A DNA stretch of 64,000 nucleotides from Flavobacteriaceae bacterium (GTDB lineage: Bacteria > Bacteroidota > Bacteroidia > Flavobacteriales > Flavobacteriaceae), in the NCBI GenBank assembly GCA_947456955.1, contig CANGTQ010000004.1, forward strand, positions 1 through 64,000, in the 5' to 3' direction. A program made the position numbers and the translations under genes. Numbering within the stretch: position 1 is the first letter of the stretch; the number at the start of each line of letters is the position of its first letter. Shown piece after piece: positions 1 to 8,870 of this stretch. The notes below the pieces were generated by a model. That model worked only from the letters and a program-made list of their open reading frames with translations, was not told where the DNA came from and did no database searches.

Positions 1-344
1 CTGAAATTATATTAAAACCAATTTACTTTGAATATGACAAAAGCAATATCACTCAAGAAGGTGCATTTGAGTTAGACAAATTGGTTCAGGTGATGAAAAA
101 TAACGATAAAATGGTCATCCTAGCTAAATCACACACCGATAGCAGAGGAGGCGATAAGTATAATTTAACGCTATCTGAAAGAAGAGCAAAATCAACTGTT
201 CAATACATAATATCTAAAGGAATTGATGCAAGCAGAATTTCTGGAAAAGGAATGGGAGAATTGGAACCAAAAGAAGTTTGCAATCCTTGTACAGAAGCAC
301 AACATGCACTAAACAGACGTTCAGAATTCTTGATTGTGAAGTAG
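1..344 (+). CDS. OmpA-family C-terminal domain protein (5' end outside window)
   Basis: The reading frame is open from position 3 to the stop at 342-344, so only about the last 113 residues are visible. They form a peptidoglycan-binding OmpA C-terminal domain: a 'PIYFEYDKSNI' strand, the 'SHTDSRG' loop, 'LSERRAKSTVQYI' and a closing 'NRRSEFLIV'. In Flavobacteriaceae this form commonly ends long outer-membrane proteins that have N-terminal TPR or beta-propeller repeats and lie beside PorP/SprF genes. That N-terminal part cannot be seen here. Likely role (inference): anchoring an outer-membrane complex to the cell wall. A terminator follows. Confidence 0.85.
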   Translation, partial: EIILKPIYFEYDKSNITQEGAFELDKLVQVMKNNDKMVILAKSHTDSRGGDKYNLTLSERRAKSTVQYIISKGIDASRISGKGMGELEPKEVCNPCTEAQHALNRRSEFLIVK

Positions 345-373
345 TGTAGAAATAACTTTTTATTGATAAAAAG

Positions 374-407
374 AACCGTCTAGTTATAATAACGAGACGG
401 TTTTTTT
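374..407 (+). terminator. Rho-independent terminator after the OmpA-family gene
   Basis: An 8-bp stem AACCGTCT/AGACGGTT (374-381 with 395-402) is followed by a run of seven T. It lies 30 bp after the stop codon at 344. Confidence 0.85.
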
Positions 408-649
408 ATAAATATTTGTATTAGAAATAAAGCTATTGACATAAGTCAAAATTGCTTTACTTGATTTGTTTTCGGGAAGTTTATGGTGTCAAAAAATTAT
501 TAATCCTGATTGTTATTTTAAAATTTAAATAACCTTTCTATATCCTATTAATAACTATTTATTCTGCAAAAGCTGAACTTAAAAAGAAAAATGATAAGTG
601 TATAGCCAGTTATATTTAATAATCTTTTAATACTATTATAAAAACTAAA

Positions 650-683
650 TAAAATAAAAAAAGTCCCGATTACTCGAGACTTT
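650..683 (-). terminator. Terminator of the TonB receptor/lipoprotein operon
   Basis: Read on the minus strand, AAAGTCTCGA-loop-TCGGGACTTT (683 down to 660, one mismatch in ten) is followed by a T-rich tail. It lies 23 bp beyond the stop codon of the last gene of the operon at 706. Confidence 0.8.
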
Positions 684-705
684 AATAATTGGATTTTGGT
701 AATAC

Positions 706-2010
706 TTATTGCACTTTTACATTATCAACTTTCCATTGCGAAGCGCCGGCAGTCGTTGATACGTATTTGAAAGCTATGCGTACGTTTGGTTGACCAATGA
801 ATGCCGCTAAAGATACATTGCCTGAATCTCTCCAAGTGGTACCGGATGTTGCCAAATTAAAACCAGATAATGTTGTCCAGGTAGCCGCTGTAGGCGAACC
901 CGAACCTAAATAGTTGGTCGACACCAATACCGCAAGTGCTGTCCCGGAGAATGGTCTTACTGTTTGGAAAGTCAAGTTGGCTGATCCAATACCTGTCAAG
1001 TTAATCGATGGAGAAATCAACCAGTCTTCATTATTTTGAGCACCACTTGAAAAACCATTCATGTTGGCGCAATTCCCAGGGTTTCCTGCTGAATCTAATG
1101 ACCAAACTTGGGTCCCGATCACACTGAATTTTGTCCAATTAGGAAAATTAGAAGTGAATGTTTCTTCGAACAATGGTAGTACTCTTGGCCCGTTTAACTG
1201 AACATCATTCAAAGATCTAATCATGAACTGGAAAGTACTTCCGAATTTAGTTAATACACCTCTTAGTTTTCCGTTCCCTGAAGGAATAGCTGCGGAAGCA
1301 AAAGTGGCATATTCGCTTACTCTAACGATAAGTGTATTTCCTGCAGCATCAACCACATTGTGATTAGTTCCGCCACCAATTGTAAATACGTCTTGATCAA
1401 AATAATTTTGATTTAATGAAGCGTCAGTAAATTGAACGTTATCTAACTCAATTAACTTATTAATGTTGTTGTTATTCAACGTTTGGGCTATAGTTAAATG
1501 ATTTACCAATTCGTCTTCATTTACTTTAGTACAAGAACGGGTTAAAACACTTTGGTATTCTACCGGAGAAATTCTACCTACTTCATCGTCTGAAGTATCC
1601 TCTAGTGTGTTACCATTGTACAAAGATCCGATAATAGTTGAATTGTTTTCTTTAACGAAATATCTGTCTTTCATATTTACAAATACTTTTCGTCCCGGTT
1701 CGTATTTCGTATATAGATTGTAATCATCTACTGAAACACTGAATCCAACGGCTCCATCTACTGAAACAAAAGAAATGGATTTGTAAAAGTTTCCTCCAAC
1801 ATCACTTGAAGTAACATAAGCTTCAATAATGTCTTCGCCTGTATGTTGAGCATAAGACGTTGCCGCTAAATTTGTGAAGTAACTCACTTCTTTGGTGGCT
1901 GTTAAATCTGTACATTCTCCGCTTAAATCAGGATTGTCGTACGATTCATCTATACAACTTGCAAAGGTTGCAAAAAGTGCAATGGTCAATAGTTTTAATA
2001 AATTTTTCAT
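706..2010 (-). CDS. DUF5689 / choice-of-anchor J lipoprotein
   Basis: This 434-residue exported lipoprotein has a short hydrophobic signal ending in a lipobox at Cys19 ('FATFASC'). Residues about 35-270 resemble the DUF5689 region found beside TonB receptors in Bacteroidota. The C-terminal 150 residues have a choice-of-anchor J fold signature ('FPNWTKFSVIGTQVWSLD', 'NEDWLISPSINL', ending 'WKVDNVKVQ'). It is the third gene of a minus-strand operon behind a TonB receptor and another anchor-J lipoprotein, with only 5 bp between this gene and its upstream neighbour. A surface ligand-binding partner of the receptor is the likely role (inference); the ligand is not visible in the sequence. Confidence 0.85.
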   Translation of the reverse strand: MKNLLKLLTIALFATFASCIDESYDNPDLSGECTDLTATKEVSYFTNLAATSYAQHTGEDIIEAYVTSSDVGGNFYKSISFVSVDGAVGFSVSVDDYNLYTKYEPGRKVFVNMKDRYFVKENNSTIIGSLYNGNTLEDTSDDEVGRISPVEYQSVLTRSCTKVNEDELVNHLTIAQTLNNNNINKLIELDNVQFTDASLNQNYFDQDVFTIGGGTNHNVVDAAGNTLIVRVSEYATFASAAIPSGNGKLRGVLTKFGSTFQFMIRSLNDVQLNGPRVLPLFEETFTSNFPNWTKFSVIGTQVWSLDSAGNPGNCANMNGFSSGAQNNEDWLISPSINLTGIGSANLTFQTVRPFSGTALAVLVSTNYLGSGSPTAATWTTLSGFNLATSGTTWRDSGNVSLAAFIGQPNVRIAFKYVSTTAGASQWKVDNVKVQ

Positions 2011-2015
2011 AGCTA

Positions 2016-2627
2016 TTAATTGTTTTCGTAAACTTTTACTTTATCAACTTGGAAAAGACCGTCAAGTGTATTTCCGTTTCCGGTAACTCTGAAGGCAATA
2101 TGAATGATTCCGCTGTACGAAGATAAATCAATTTCTCCGGATGGGATATATACGTAACCATTTGTTGTTTCGTTTGCAACTGTTGCGTCTAAGGCAGTCC
2201 AAGTAGCGCCTAATACGTTTGTTCCATCAAAATCTGTAGAAATCAATACTTCTAATTTATTAGCTGGATTGTCTACAAAGTTTGTTGCTGACGAAAATGA
2301 TAATACTACATTTTCGGCTTCGCCTAAGTCAATGGAAGGTGTGATAGCCCAACCGATATTTGACGCTTGTCCACTTCCAAATGGACTAAATTGGATATAG
2401 CCATCATTGTTGAATTCTCTTTCTATCCAAAGTTTAGTTCCGGTTTCAGCGAAGTTGGTCCAGCCTTCAAAGTCAAATGTTGCATTGTAGTTAATGTCTG
2501 CTTCCGGAAAATCTTCGGAGAAAATCAACGGCTTAAATGGCGCAATTTCGGTATCGTCTGAACAACTAATAGCAATACTAACAGTTACTATTGCCAAAAA
2601 TGATTTAATTATATTTTTCATAGTCAT
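2016..2627 (-). CDS. Choice-of-anchor J domain lipoprotein
   Basis: A 203-residue lipoprotein. The start at 2627 gives MTMKN and an equally good ATG two codons later gives MKN; both place the lipobox Cys in 'VSIAISC'. The rest is a single anchor-J beta-sandwich: 'FEGWTNFAETGTKLWIE', 'IGWAITPSIDL', 'LEVLISTDFDG' and 'LFQVDKVKVYEN' match the C-terminal domain of its downstream neighbour, suggesting duplication of this domain. It lies 7 bp after the TonB receptor gene and 5 bp before the DUF5689 gene, so the three are surely cotranscribed. Probably an accessory surface lipoprotein of the receptor (inference). Confidence 0.8.
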   Translation of the reverse strand: MTMKNIIKSFLAIVTVSIAISCSDDTEIAPFKPLIFSEDFPEADINYNATFDFEGWTNFAETGTKLWIEREFNNDGYIQFSPFGSGQASNIGWAITPSIDLGEAENVVLSFSSATNFVDNPANKLEVLISTDFDGTNVLGATWTALDATVANETTNGYVYIPSGEIDLSSYSGIIHIAFRVTGNGNTLDGLFQVDKVKVYENN

Positions 2628-2634
2628 AATAGTA

Positions 2635-5478
2635 TTAGAAGTTAATGTATAAATTTAAGAAATAAGTTCTGCCGTAACCGTAGAAATATTTTGGCCCGAA
2701 TGATGGTGTCCCATTAGCATTATCTTGTTGAAACTCTGCAAATGTTGCTTTTCTTGATTGCTCAAAACCACCCGTTTTATAGATTACATCAAATACATTG
2801 TTGATTGATGCGAAGAAACCAAATGTAGAACTGTTCACTCTCCATGATTTTCCTCCTACTAAGTTTACCAAAGTAATTGGGTCAAATTTCTCTTGTTTCA
2901 AAGCAGCGCGAATCGCATCGTTTGTTCCTCCTTCAAAACCTGTACCTGTTGCGGGATCTTCGACAACAAAGTTAGTGGTTCTTAAAATACTTGAAACATC
3001 AATATAACTGTCTGCTAAATAGTTGACATTAGCTCCAATCCACCAAAATTTAGGATCTCGGTATTCCAAACCAAGAGAGTAAGCTTGTTGAGGAACTCCA
3101 GGCTGTTTGTAGCCTTTTAAGTAAGCTCTTCCAAAATCAGTAATTGGATTCGCGTTCGTTTCAGAGGCTTGACCGTCGTCATTTACTTTTAAGTTTGGAT
3201 TTTCATCATAGGTGTATTGGCCGTAAGAAGCCGCACCGTTTACTTTAATCGTAGAAGTCAATTGGTATTCAAAACCAAATTCTGCACCGATATTTTTCTT
3301 GCTGATTCCGGTTACAATTTCACTAATGAATGAATCGGTATCGGTGTCGCCGTCTTCACCTGCATCAAAAAGTCCTTCTCCGTAGAAGAAAGATATTTCA
3401 GTAGCATCTTTTACTTTAGAAAAGAAACCTGTTAATCTTGCTTTAAATTTAGGTGCTTTGATGATATAACTTGCATCAGCACTCATGATGGCTTCACTTC
3501 TTAAATCAGGCGTAATGTTATTGTTAAGTCTGGCATTTGAAAACGAGTTTCTTAAGTTAGGCGCTTTGGTCATATAAACTCCGTTGAAGTCTAACATTTG
3601 ACGACCGGAAAGTTTATACGTTAATCCTCCTTTGAAACCAAAGTTTTCGAAGATAACTTTATCACTTTTACCAAATGAATTGTTCGCATAAATACCGTTT
3701 CTGTATAATCCTTCTCTCTGGTATTCCGATCTTGCGAAAGATTGAGCCATATAGAAATCGATTGTTCTGTAAGTGAATTTAAACTGTGTAAATCCTTCAA
3801 AAGTTGTCGCTAACAATTTATAGTTGTAACCATAAGTATCGCCTACTCTTACTTGTCTGTTAGGATTGTTCAAATCAGTCTGAGAAGCAGCACCCTCGAA
3901 GAAAGGATCAATATCTTCAAAATAAGTTCCTCCTAACAAATCCAATAATTTTTGGTAGTTTCTTGAACTTAATTTTCTGAAGTTAACTCCCGCATTTAAA
4001 GTAATGTTGTCTGCAATTTGCGAATTGATGTAAGAGTTAGCGCTCCATAATTTATCAGCAGTTCTGTCTTCGTATAAAACGTAGGCACTTTTTCCGGCTC
4101 TATCTTCATCTGTATTGACGCGATAAATATCAGTCCAATCAACTTGCCCATCGTTAACAAAATTATTTCTGGCAATATCGGCACTTGGATTGTTATACGT
4201 TGGATTGCCGTTTATATCTAAAATCGGATTCCCTGAACCATCAAGAGCCGGCACATAATAACTAGGTGAGTTTAAATAATAACTTGGTAAGTTTTTGTAG
4301 TAAGTTGGATCAGGATTGTTAGCTAATTGAAAATCAAGTCTACTGTTTCCAATATGCCCAACTTGATATGCAACGTTAGTGTTTAAGTTAGTCTTATCAG
4401 ATATTTTCCAATAGTGACTTAACATATTGATTGGTTCTTCAATCTCTTTCACTCTTGAATTTCTCTTTTCACCGTCTTGCCATCCCCAATAAGAGTTGTA
4501 TTTAAAGTCTTTCAATCGGGTAACCTCATCAGTGTTTGGAGAAGTTTTAGCTCTGCTGTTTTGTGCAAAGATGGAAGTAAAGTTCAAACTATGTTTGTCA
4601 TTAAATTTTTTCTCAACACTTGCAAATAAAGAGTTGGCACTATAATTAGTTCCATCAAAGAAACCTTCTTGAGCCAATCGTCTTGAAGCAGAAATAACAA
4701 AAGCCCATCCATTTTTGTTCATCCCTGAAGCATATGTTCCCATGGTTCTCCAACTGTAATTGGTATTGGTTCCTGAGAAAGATATTCTTGATCCTTTTCT
4801 ATAAATTGAAGCTCTGGTGTTAATTTCTTGTGTTCCAAGAATTCCTCCAAAAGTATAATCTGACGGCCCTGAACCCGTAGTAAACTCTTGATTTCTTGTA
4901 GCATCATTTAATCCTCCCCAGTTACTCCATTGCGGTCTTCCATCGTAAATTTTATTCATGGATATTCCATTAATCATGGTATTCCCATACTCATTATCCA
5001 GTCCTCTTATTCTGAATCGGGCTTGTCCCCAATTGAATGCTGCAGCTTGTTGGAATACGTCTCTAGAAGCTTGCAATAAACCAGATGTGCTTTCAGAACC
5101 ACTGTTGTCATCCCCTAAATCATTTTCAGTAATGGTAACCAAACTTAACTGTTGTTCTGAGGTGATGTCTTCTTCAAAAACAATAACCCCTAAATCAACC
5201 ATCTTTCCGGTTTCTACTTCAACTACTAACAATTGATCTTTGTAACCGAAACTTTTAATTTGCAGCAATTGACTGCCCTTTTCAACTTCCGTAAAAACAA
5301 AAATACCCGCTCCGTTAGTCAAAGCAGTCAAAGTAGTGTTTTGAATAGAAGCAACGACATTTTGTAATGGTTTTTGTGTTTTAGAATCTACAACTTTCCC
5401 TGTAATTCCGGTCGTGGTTTGTGCAAAACCAAAAAACACTTGCATCACAAATAAAGTACTAATAACAAGTTTTTTCAT
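2635..5478 (-). CDS. TonB-dependent outer-membrane receptor with carboxypeptidase-like regulatory domain
   Basis: 947 residues. A signal peptide (cut near 'FGFAQ') is followed by a CarboxypepD_reg-like beta-sandwich (about 24-105, 'GITGKVVDSKTQKPLQNV'), a plug domain (about 130-240, with 'RFRIRGLDNEYGNTMING') and a long beta-barrel ending in an aromatic strand ('FLNLYINF'), as expected for BamA insertion. It imports a substrate across the outer membrane using TonB energy. It leads a three-gene operon with two lipoproteins, but these do not look like SusD. A secreted endonuclease/phosphatase gene is transcribed divergently 130 bp away, suggesting a nucleic-acid or phosphate-related substrate (inference). 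Confidence 0.9.
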   Translation of the reverse strand: MKKLVISTLFVMQVFFGFAQTTTGITGKVVDSKTQKPLQNVVASIQNTTLTALTNGAGIFVFTEVEKGSQLLQIKSFGYKDQLLVVEVETGKMVDLGVIVFEEDITSEQQLSLVTITENDLGDDNSGSESTSGLLQASRDVFQQAAAFNWGQARFRIRGLDNEYGNTMINGISMNKIYDGRPQWSNWGGLNDATRNQEFTTGSGPSDYTFGGILGTQEINTRASIYRKGSRISFSGTNTNYSWRTMGTYASGMNKNGWAFVISASRRLAQEGFFDGTNYSANSLFASVEKKFNDKHSLNFTSIFAQNSRAKTSPNTDEVTRLKDFKYNSYWGWQDGEKRNSRVKEIEEPINMLSHYWKISDKTNLNTNVAYQVGHIGNSRLDFQLANNPDPTYYKNLPSYYLNSPSYYVPALDGSGNPILDINGNPTYNNPSADIARNNFVNDGQVDWTDIYRVNTDEDRAGKSAYVLYEDRTADKLWSANSYINSQIADNITLNAGVNFRKLSSRNYQKLLDLLGGTYFEDIDPFFEGAASQTDLNNPNRQVRVGDTYGYNYKLLATTFEGFTQFKFTYRTIDFYMAQSFARSEYQREGLYRNGIYANNSFGKSDKVIFENFGFKGGLTYKLSGRQMLDFNGVYMTKAPNLRNSFSNARLNNNITPDLRSEAIMSADASYIIKAPKFKARLTGFFSKVKDATEISFFYGEGLFDAGEDGDTDTDSFISEIVTGISKKNIGAEFGFEYQLTSTIKVNGAASYGQYTYDENPNLKVNDDGQASETNANPITDFGRAYLKGYKQPGVPQQAYSLGLEYRDPKFWWIGANVNYLADSYIDVSSILRTTNFVVEDPATGTGFEGGTNDAIRAALKQEKFDPITLVNLVGGKSWRVNSSTFGFFASINNVFDVIYKTGGFEQSRKATFAEFQQDNANGTPSFGPKYFYGYGRTYFLNLYINF

Positions 5479-5616
5479 AAATAAAAATAAAATTAATTTT
5501 TCTATAGTTAAGTGTTAATGAAAACTTAACAGCCGACAAATGTACATCTTTTAATAATATTATCTACTTTTGGCTCAAAGTTTTAAAAAACTTGACAATT
5601 AATTAATATGTGTTTT

Positions 5617-6726
5617 ATGAGAATTAAAAAAATAATAGCGCTTTTCTTTGTTTTATTCGCAATTTTTGGTGCAAATGCACAGGCAAAAAAATACATCGTG
5701 CATACTGTTGCTTTCTATAACTTCGAAAATCTATTCGACACTATTAACGGAACAAACAATGATGAAGAATGGCTGCCAAATGGAGCTCAAAACTGGACAT
5801 CTGCTAAATACAAACAAAAACTACACAATTTAGCTAAAGTATTATCTGAAATAGGAACTACTGACAACCCAAATAATTCTCCAACTTTAATTGCTGGTTG
5901 CGAGATTGAAAACAGAGGCGTTTTAGAAGATTTGGTAAAAGAACCGCTTCTTATTAATAAAGACTATGGTATAGTACATTTTGATTCTCCGGATAAAAGA
6001 GGAATTGATGTGGCATTGCTATATCAAAAAAAACACTTTAAACCTACAAGTTTTAAAAACATTCCTTTATTGATTTATAAAAATCAATTGAATTCGAAAG
6101 CAAAGGAAAAAAATGATAAAGACGATGCATCGGATGACAAATCTGAAATCGATAAAGATTTAGATCGTGTGTATACTCGTGACCAACTTTTAGTAACTGG
6201 TTTTCTGGATGGTGAAGAAATAAACGTTATTGTCAATCACTGGCCATCCCGTTCAGGAGGTGAAAAGAAAAGTTCCCCTTTCCGTGAGGCTGCAGGTAGA
6301 TTAAACCGAAAAATAATTGATTCTATTTACAAAATCAATCCCAATGCGAAAATTATGACCATGGGCGATTTAAATGATGGCTCATATAATAAAAGCGTAA
6401 AAGAAGGTATTGGTGCCAAACGCAAAAAAGAAGAGGTAAAAGAATTTGGAATTTATAATCCTTTTGAAGAAATGTTCTACAAAGGAAACGCAACGCTATT
6501 CTATCGTGATGCCGGAGATATTTTTGATCAAATAATGGTCTCTGAAGCGTTAATCAGAAAAGATACTTCTACTTTCCGTTACTGGAAAGCAGGTATATAT
6601 AACAAACCCTATATGATTACAAAAGTTGGTCAATATAAAGGATATCCTCTAAGGCATGGTGCTAATGAAATTGGCTATAGTGACCACTTCCCCGTTTATA
6701 TTTATCTGATTAAGGAAGTCAAATAA
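5617..6726 (+). CDS. Secreted endonuclease/exonuclease/phosphatase family protein
   Basis: A Sec signal peptide ('MRIKKIIALFFVLFAIFGAN', cut near AQA) precedes an EEP-superfamily domain with its hallmark motifs in order: metal-binding Glu in 'AGCEIEN', 'GIDVALLY', catalytic His in 'VNHWPSR', 'MGDLND' and 'YSDHFPV'. These metal-dependent enzymes cut phosphodiesters in nucleic acids or related substrates. An ATG three codons upstream (5608) is also possible; 5617 gives the cleaner signal peptide. The gene is divergent from the TonB receptor operon. The acidic, lysine-rich insert around residues 150-185 is unusual. Exact substrate unknown. Confidence 0.85.
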   Translation: MRIKKIIALFFVLFAIFGANAQAKKYIVHTVAFYNFENLFDTINGTNNDEEWLPNGAQNWTSAKYKQKLHNLAKVLSEIGTTDNPNNSPTLIAGCEIENRGVLEDLVKEPLLINKDYGIVHFDSPDKRGIDVALLYQKKHFKPTSFKNIPLLIYKNQLNSKAKEKNDKDDASDDKSEIDKDLDRVYTRDQLLVTGFLDGEEINVIVNHWPSRSGGEKKSSPFREAAGRLNRKIIDSIYKINPNAKIMTMGDLNDGSYNKSVKEGIGAKRKKEEVKEFGIYNPFEEMFYKGNATLFYRDAGDIFDQIMVSEALIRKDTSTFRYWKAGIYNKPYMITKVGQYKGYPLRHGANEIGYSDHFPVYIYLIKEVK

Positions 6727-6736
6727 AAAAGTTAAT

Positions 6737-6766
6737 AAAGGTTAGTTCACGCTAACCTTTTTTATT
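6737..6766 (+). terminator. Terminator after the endonuclease/phosphatase gene
   Basis: AAAGGTTAG (6737-6745) pairs perfectly with CTAACCTTT (6752-6760) and is followed by T-rich sequence, 10 bp after the stop codon. Confidence 0.85.
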
Positions 6767-6793
6767 TACTATTTTCGTAAAAAAAATTATCTC

Positions 6794-7330
6794 ATGGCCA
6801 TTCCAAAACCATTCAACCTCAACCAATGGATAAACGATAACCGTCATTTATTAAAACCACCCGTTGGTAACAAAAACATTTATGTTGATTCCGAAGATTA
6901 TATAGTAATGATTGTGGCTGGCCCAAACGCCCGAAAAGACTATCACTACAACGAAACTGAAGAATTGTTCTACCAACTCGAAGGCGAAATCACAGTCTAT
7001 GTACAAGACAATGGCGAGAAAAAAGCAATGAAACTTACAGCCGGCGATATGTATTTGCATCCGGCAAAAACACCACATTCGCCCAACAGAAGCGAAGGTT
7101 CAATTGGTTTGGTAATAGAACTAAAACGAACTGGCACTGATGCAAAAGATGGCTTACTCTGGTTTTGCGAAAACTGCAACCACAAACTTTATGATGTCTA
7201 TTTTCCACTAACCGACATAGAAAAAGATTTCTTACATCATTTTGAACATTTCTATAATTCAAAAGATCTTAGAACATGTACTAAATGTGGAACTGTTATG
7301 GAAAGTGACCCAAGATTTACAGTAAAATAA
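6794..7330 (+). CDS. nbaC: 3-hydroxyanthranilate 3,4-dioxygenase
   Basis: A 178-residue cupin, full length for the bacterial enzyme that opens the ring of 3-hydroxyanthranilate in the kynurenine route (tryptophan breakdown or quinolinate/NAD synthesis). The iron ligands expected in the family are present at the expected numbers: His51, Glu57 and His95. A second, rubredoxin-like metal site is intact: Cys125, Cys128, Cys162 and Cys165. The N-terminal 'PFNLNQWI' and 'KDYHYNETEELFYQLEG' are diagnostic. No other kynurenine-pathway gene lies nearby, so it seems to be transcribed alone. Cytoplasmic. Confidence 0.95.
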   Translation: MAIPKPFNLNQWINDNRHLLKPPVGNKNIYVDSEDYIVMIVAGPNARKDYHYNETEELFYQLEGEITVYVQDNGEKKAMKLTAGDMYLHPAKTPHSPNRSEGSIGLVIELKRTGTDAKDGLLWFCENCNHKLYDVYFPLTDIEKDFLHHFEHFYNSKDLRTCTKCGTVMESDPRFTVK

Positions 7331-7456
7331 TTTTTTCTTATTATAATCACACGTTGATTTTATTTCTGGAAACATCCTCCCGCTATCCTCGCTACACGCT
7401 AGCTTGCCTCTATCGAGGCTAAAATTCAACTTCTTTTCTGTCATTTATGACAAACA

Positions 7457-7485
7457 CAAAAAAACGACCCACTTCCGTGAGCCGT
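7457..7485 (-). terminator. Terminator of pepP
   Basis: On the minus strand, ACGGCTCAC (7485-7477) pairs with GTGGGTCGT (7472-7464), including two G-T pairs, and is followed by seven T. It lies about 33 bp past the pepP stop. The rest of the 7331-7517 gap shows no gene. Confidence 0.7.
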
Positions 7486-7517
7486 CTATTATCTGTCATC
7501 TATTTTCTTTTCTCTCT

Positions 7518-8810
7518 TTAAGAATTCATTATCGCCTCTATTTCATCCACTTCAATCGGAATATTTCTCATAAGGTTAAAAGGCTCACCTTTTTCCTGAA
7601 TCACCACATCATCTTCAATACGAATTCCAAAACCTTCTGCCGGAATATAAATACCAGGTTCAACAGTGAAAACCATATTGGCTTTCATTGGCTCGTTCAA
7701 AAGTCCGTAATCGTGAGTGTCTAACCCCATATGATGCGAGGTTCCATGCATAAAATATTTTTTATACGCTGGCCAATCTGGGCTTTCATTTTGAACATCG
7801 GCTTTGTCAATTAATCCCAAACCAAGTAATTCGGATGTCATTATTTTTCCAACTTCTATATGGTATTGCTTCCAAAAATTACCAGGGACTAACATTTTTG
7901 TTGCTTCATTTTTTACGCGTAAAACCGCATTGTAGACTTGCTTTTGGCGGTCTGTAAAGCGACCAGAAACAGGTGCCATTCTCGTCATATCACTTGAATA
8001 ATTGGCATATTCAGCACCAACATCAAGCAAAATCAAATCACCAGCTTTGCATTGTTGGTTGTTTTCAATATAATGCAATACGTTCGCATTGTTTCCCGAA
8101 GCAATTATTGGTGTATAGGCGAAACCCTTAGAACGATTTCTTAGGAATTCATGAGCAAACTCAGCTTCAATTTCATATTCGGTTACACTTGGTTTTACAA
8201 ACTGCAATACTCTACGATAGCCTTTTTCAGTGATGTTACATGCCTCCTGAATTAAATCTAATTCTTCACTTTCTTTGATAGAACGAATACGTTGCAAAAT
8301 TGGATTCGATTTTTCTACTTTGTGTGCTGGATAATTTTCTTTCCACCATTTTACAAATCGTGCTTCACGAGTTTCGGTTTCAATTGACGCCCGATAATGC
8401 TCGTTAGTGTTGATGTACATCGTTTCGGCGTAAGACATAACTTCTTTCAAAGTCTTGTGAAAATCCTGCAGCCAAATCACCGACTTTATTCCGGAAACCT
8501 CAAAAGCTCTGTCTTTGGTTAGTTTTTCGCCTTCCCAAATCGCAATGTGTTCGTTGGTTTCTTTTAGAAATAAGATTTCTTTCAAATGGTCATAAGGCGC
8601 ATCCGGGAAAAGCAACAAAATACTTTCTTCTTGGTCGACGCCAGATAAATAAAAAATGTCCCGATGTTGTTGAAATGGCAAAGTACTATCGGCAGAAATA
8701 GGATAAATATCATTAGAATTAAATACAGCAACGCTGTTAGGTTTCATTTTCTCTGTAAATTTAGCCCTGTTTTTAACGAACAAATGACGGTCTATTTGAT
8801 GGTATTTCAT
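7518..8810 (-). CDS. pepP: Xaa-Pro aminopeptidase (aminopeptidase P)
   Basis: 430 residues, the usual length for bacterial aminopeptidase P, which removes N-terminal residues preceding proline. The N-terminal domain (about 1-170) carries 'FYLSGVDQEESILLLFPDAP'. The C-terminal pita-bread domain has all five metal ligands in context: Asp in 'LLDVGAEY', Asp in 'SSDMTRM', His in 'MHGTSHHMGLDTHD', Glu in 'FTVEPGIYIP' and Glu in 'GIRIEDDV'. No signal peptide, so cytoplasmic. Divergent from the ChaN-like gene with only 60 bp between start codons. Confidence 0.95.
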   Translation of the reverse strand: MKYHQIDRHLFVKNRAKFTEKMKPNSVAVFNSNDIYPISADSTLPFQQHRDIFYLSGVDQEESILLLFPDAPYDHLKEILFLKETNEHIAIWEGEKLTKDRAFEVSGIKSVIWLQDFHKTLKEVMSYAETMYINTNEHYRASIETETREARFVKWWKENYPAHKVEKSNPILQRIRSIKESEELDLIQEACNITEKGYRRVLQFVKPSVTEYEIEAEFAHEFLRNRSKGFAYTPIIASGNNANVLHYIENNQQCKAGDLILLDVGAEYANYSSDMTRMAPVSGRFTDRQKQVYNAVLRVKNEATKMLVPGNFWKQYHIEVGKIMTSELLGLGLIDKADVQNESPDWPAYKKYFMHGTSHHMGLDTHDYGLLNEPMKANMVFTVEPGIYIPAEGFGIRIEDDVVIQEKGEPFNLMRNIPIEVDEIEAIMNS

Positions 8811-8870
8811 TATGAAATTATTAATATTGTATGTTCCAAAGTTAAAACATTGGAATTAAAAAGAGCTGCT

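Larger units (their letters stand above)
345..705. other. Convergent intergenic region, no gene seen
   Basis: The 361 bp between two convergent genes hold one terminator for each side (374-407 plus, 650-683 minus). Between them is AT-rich sequence with no open frame, repeat or promoter that I can support. Confidence 0.6.

Noticed and set aside
7385..7420. GCCTC-TATC-GAGGC stem after nbaC as terminator
   Set aside because: The stem is short and not followed by a T-run; the convincing terminator nearby serves pepP on the other strand.
8664..8870. N-terminal extension of the ChaN-like protein
   Set aside because: It would overlap the divergent pepP by about 150 bp and hide a perfect signal peptide starting at 8871.
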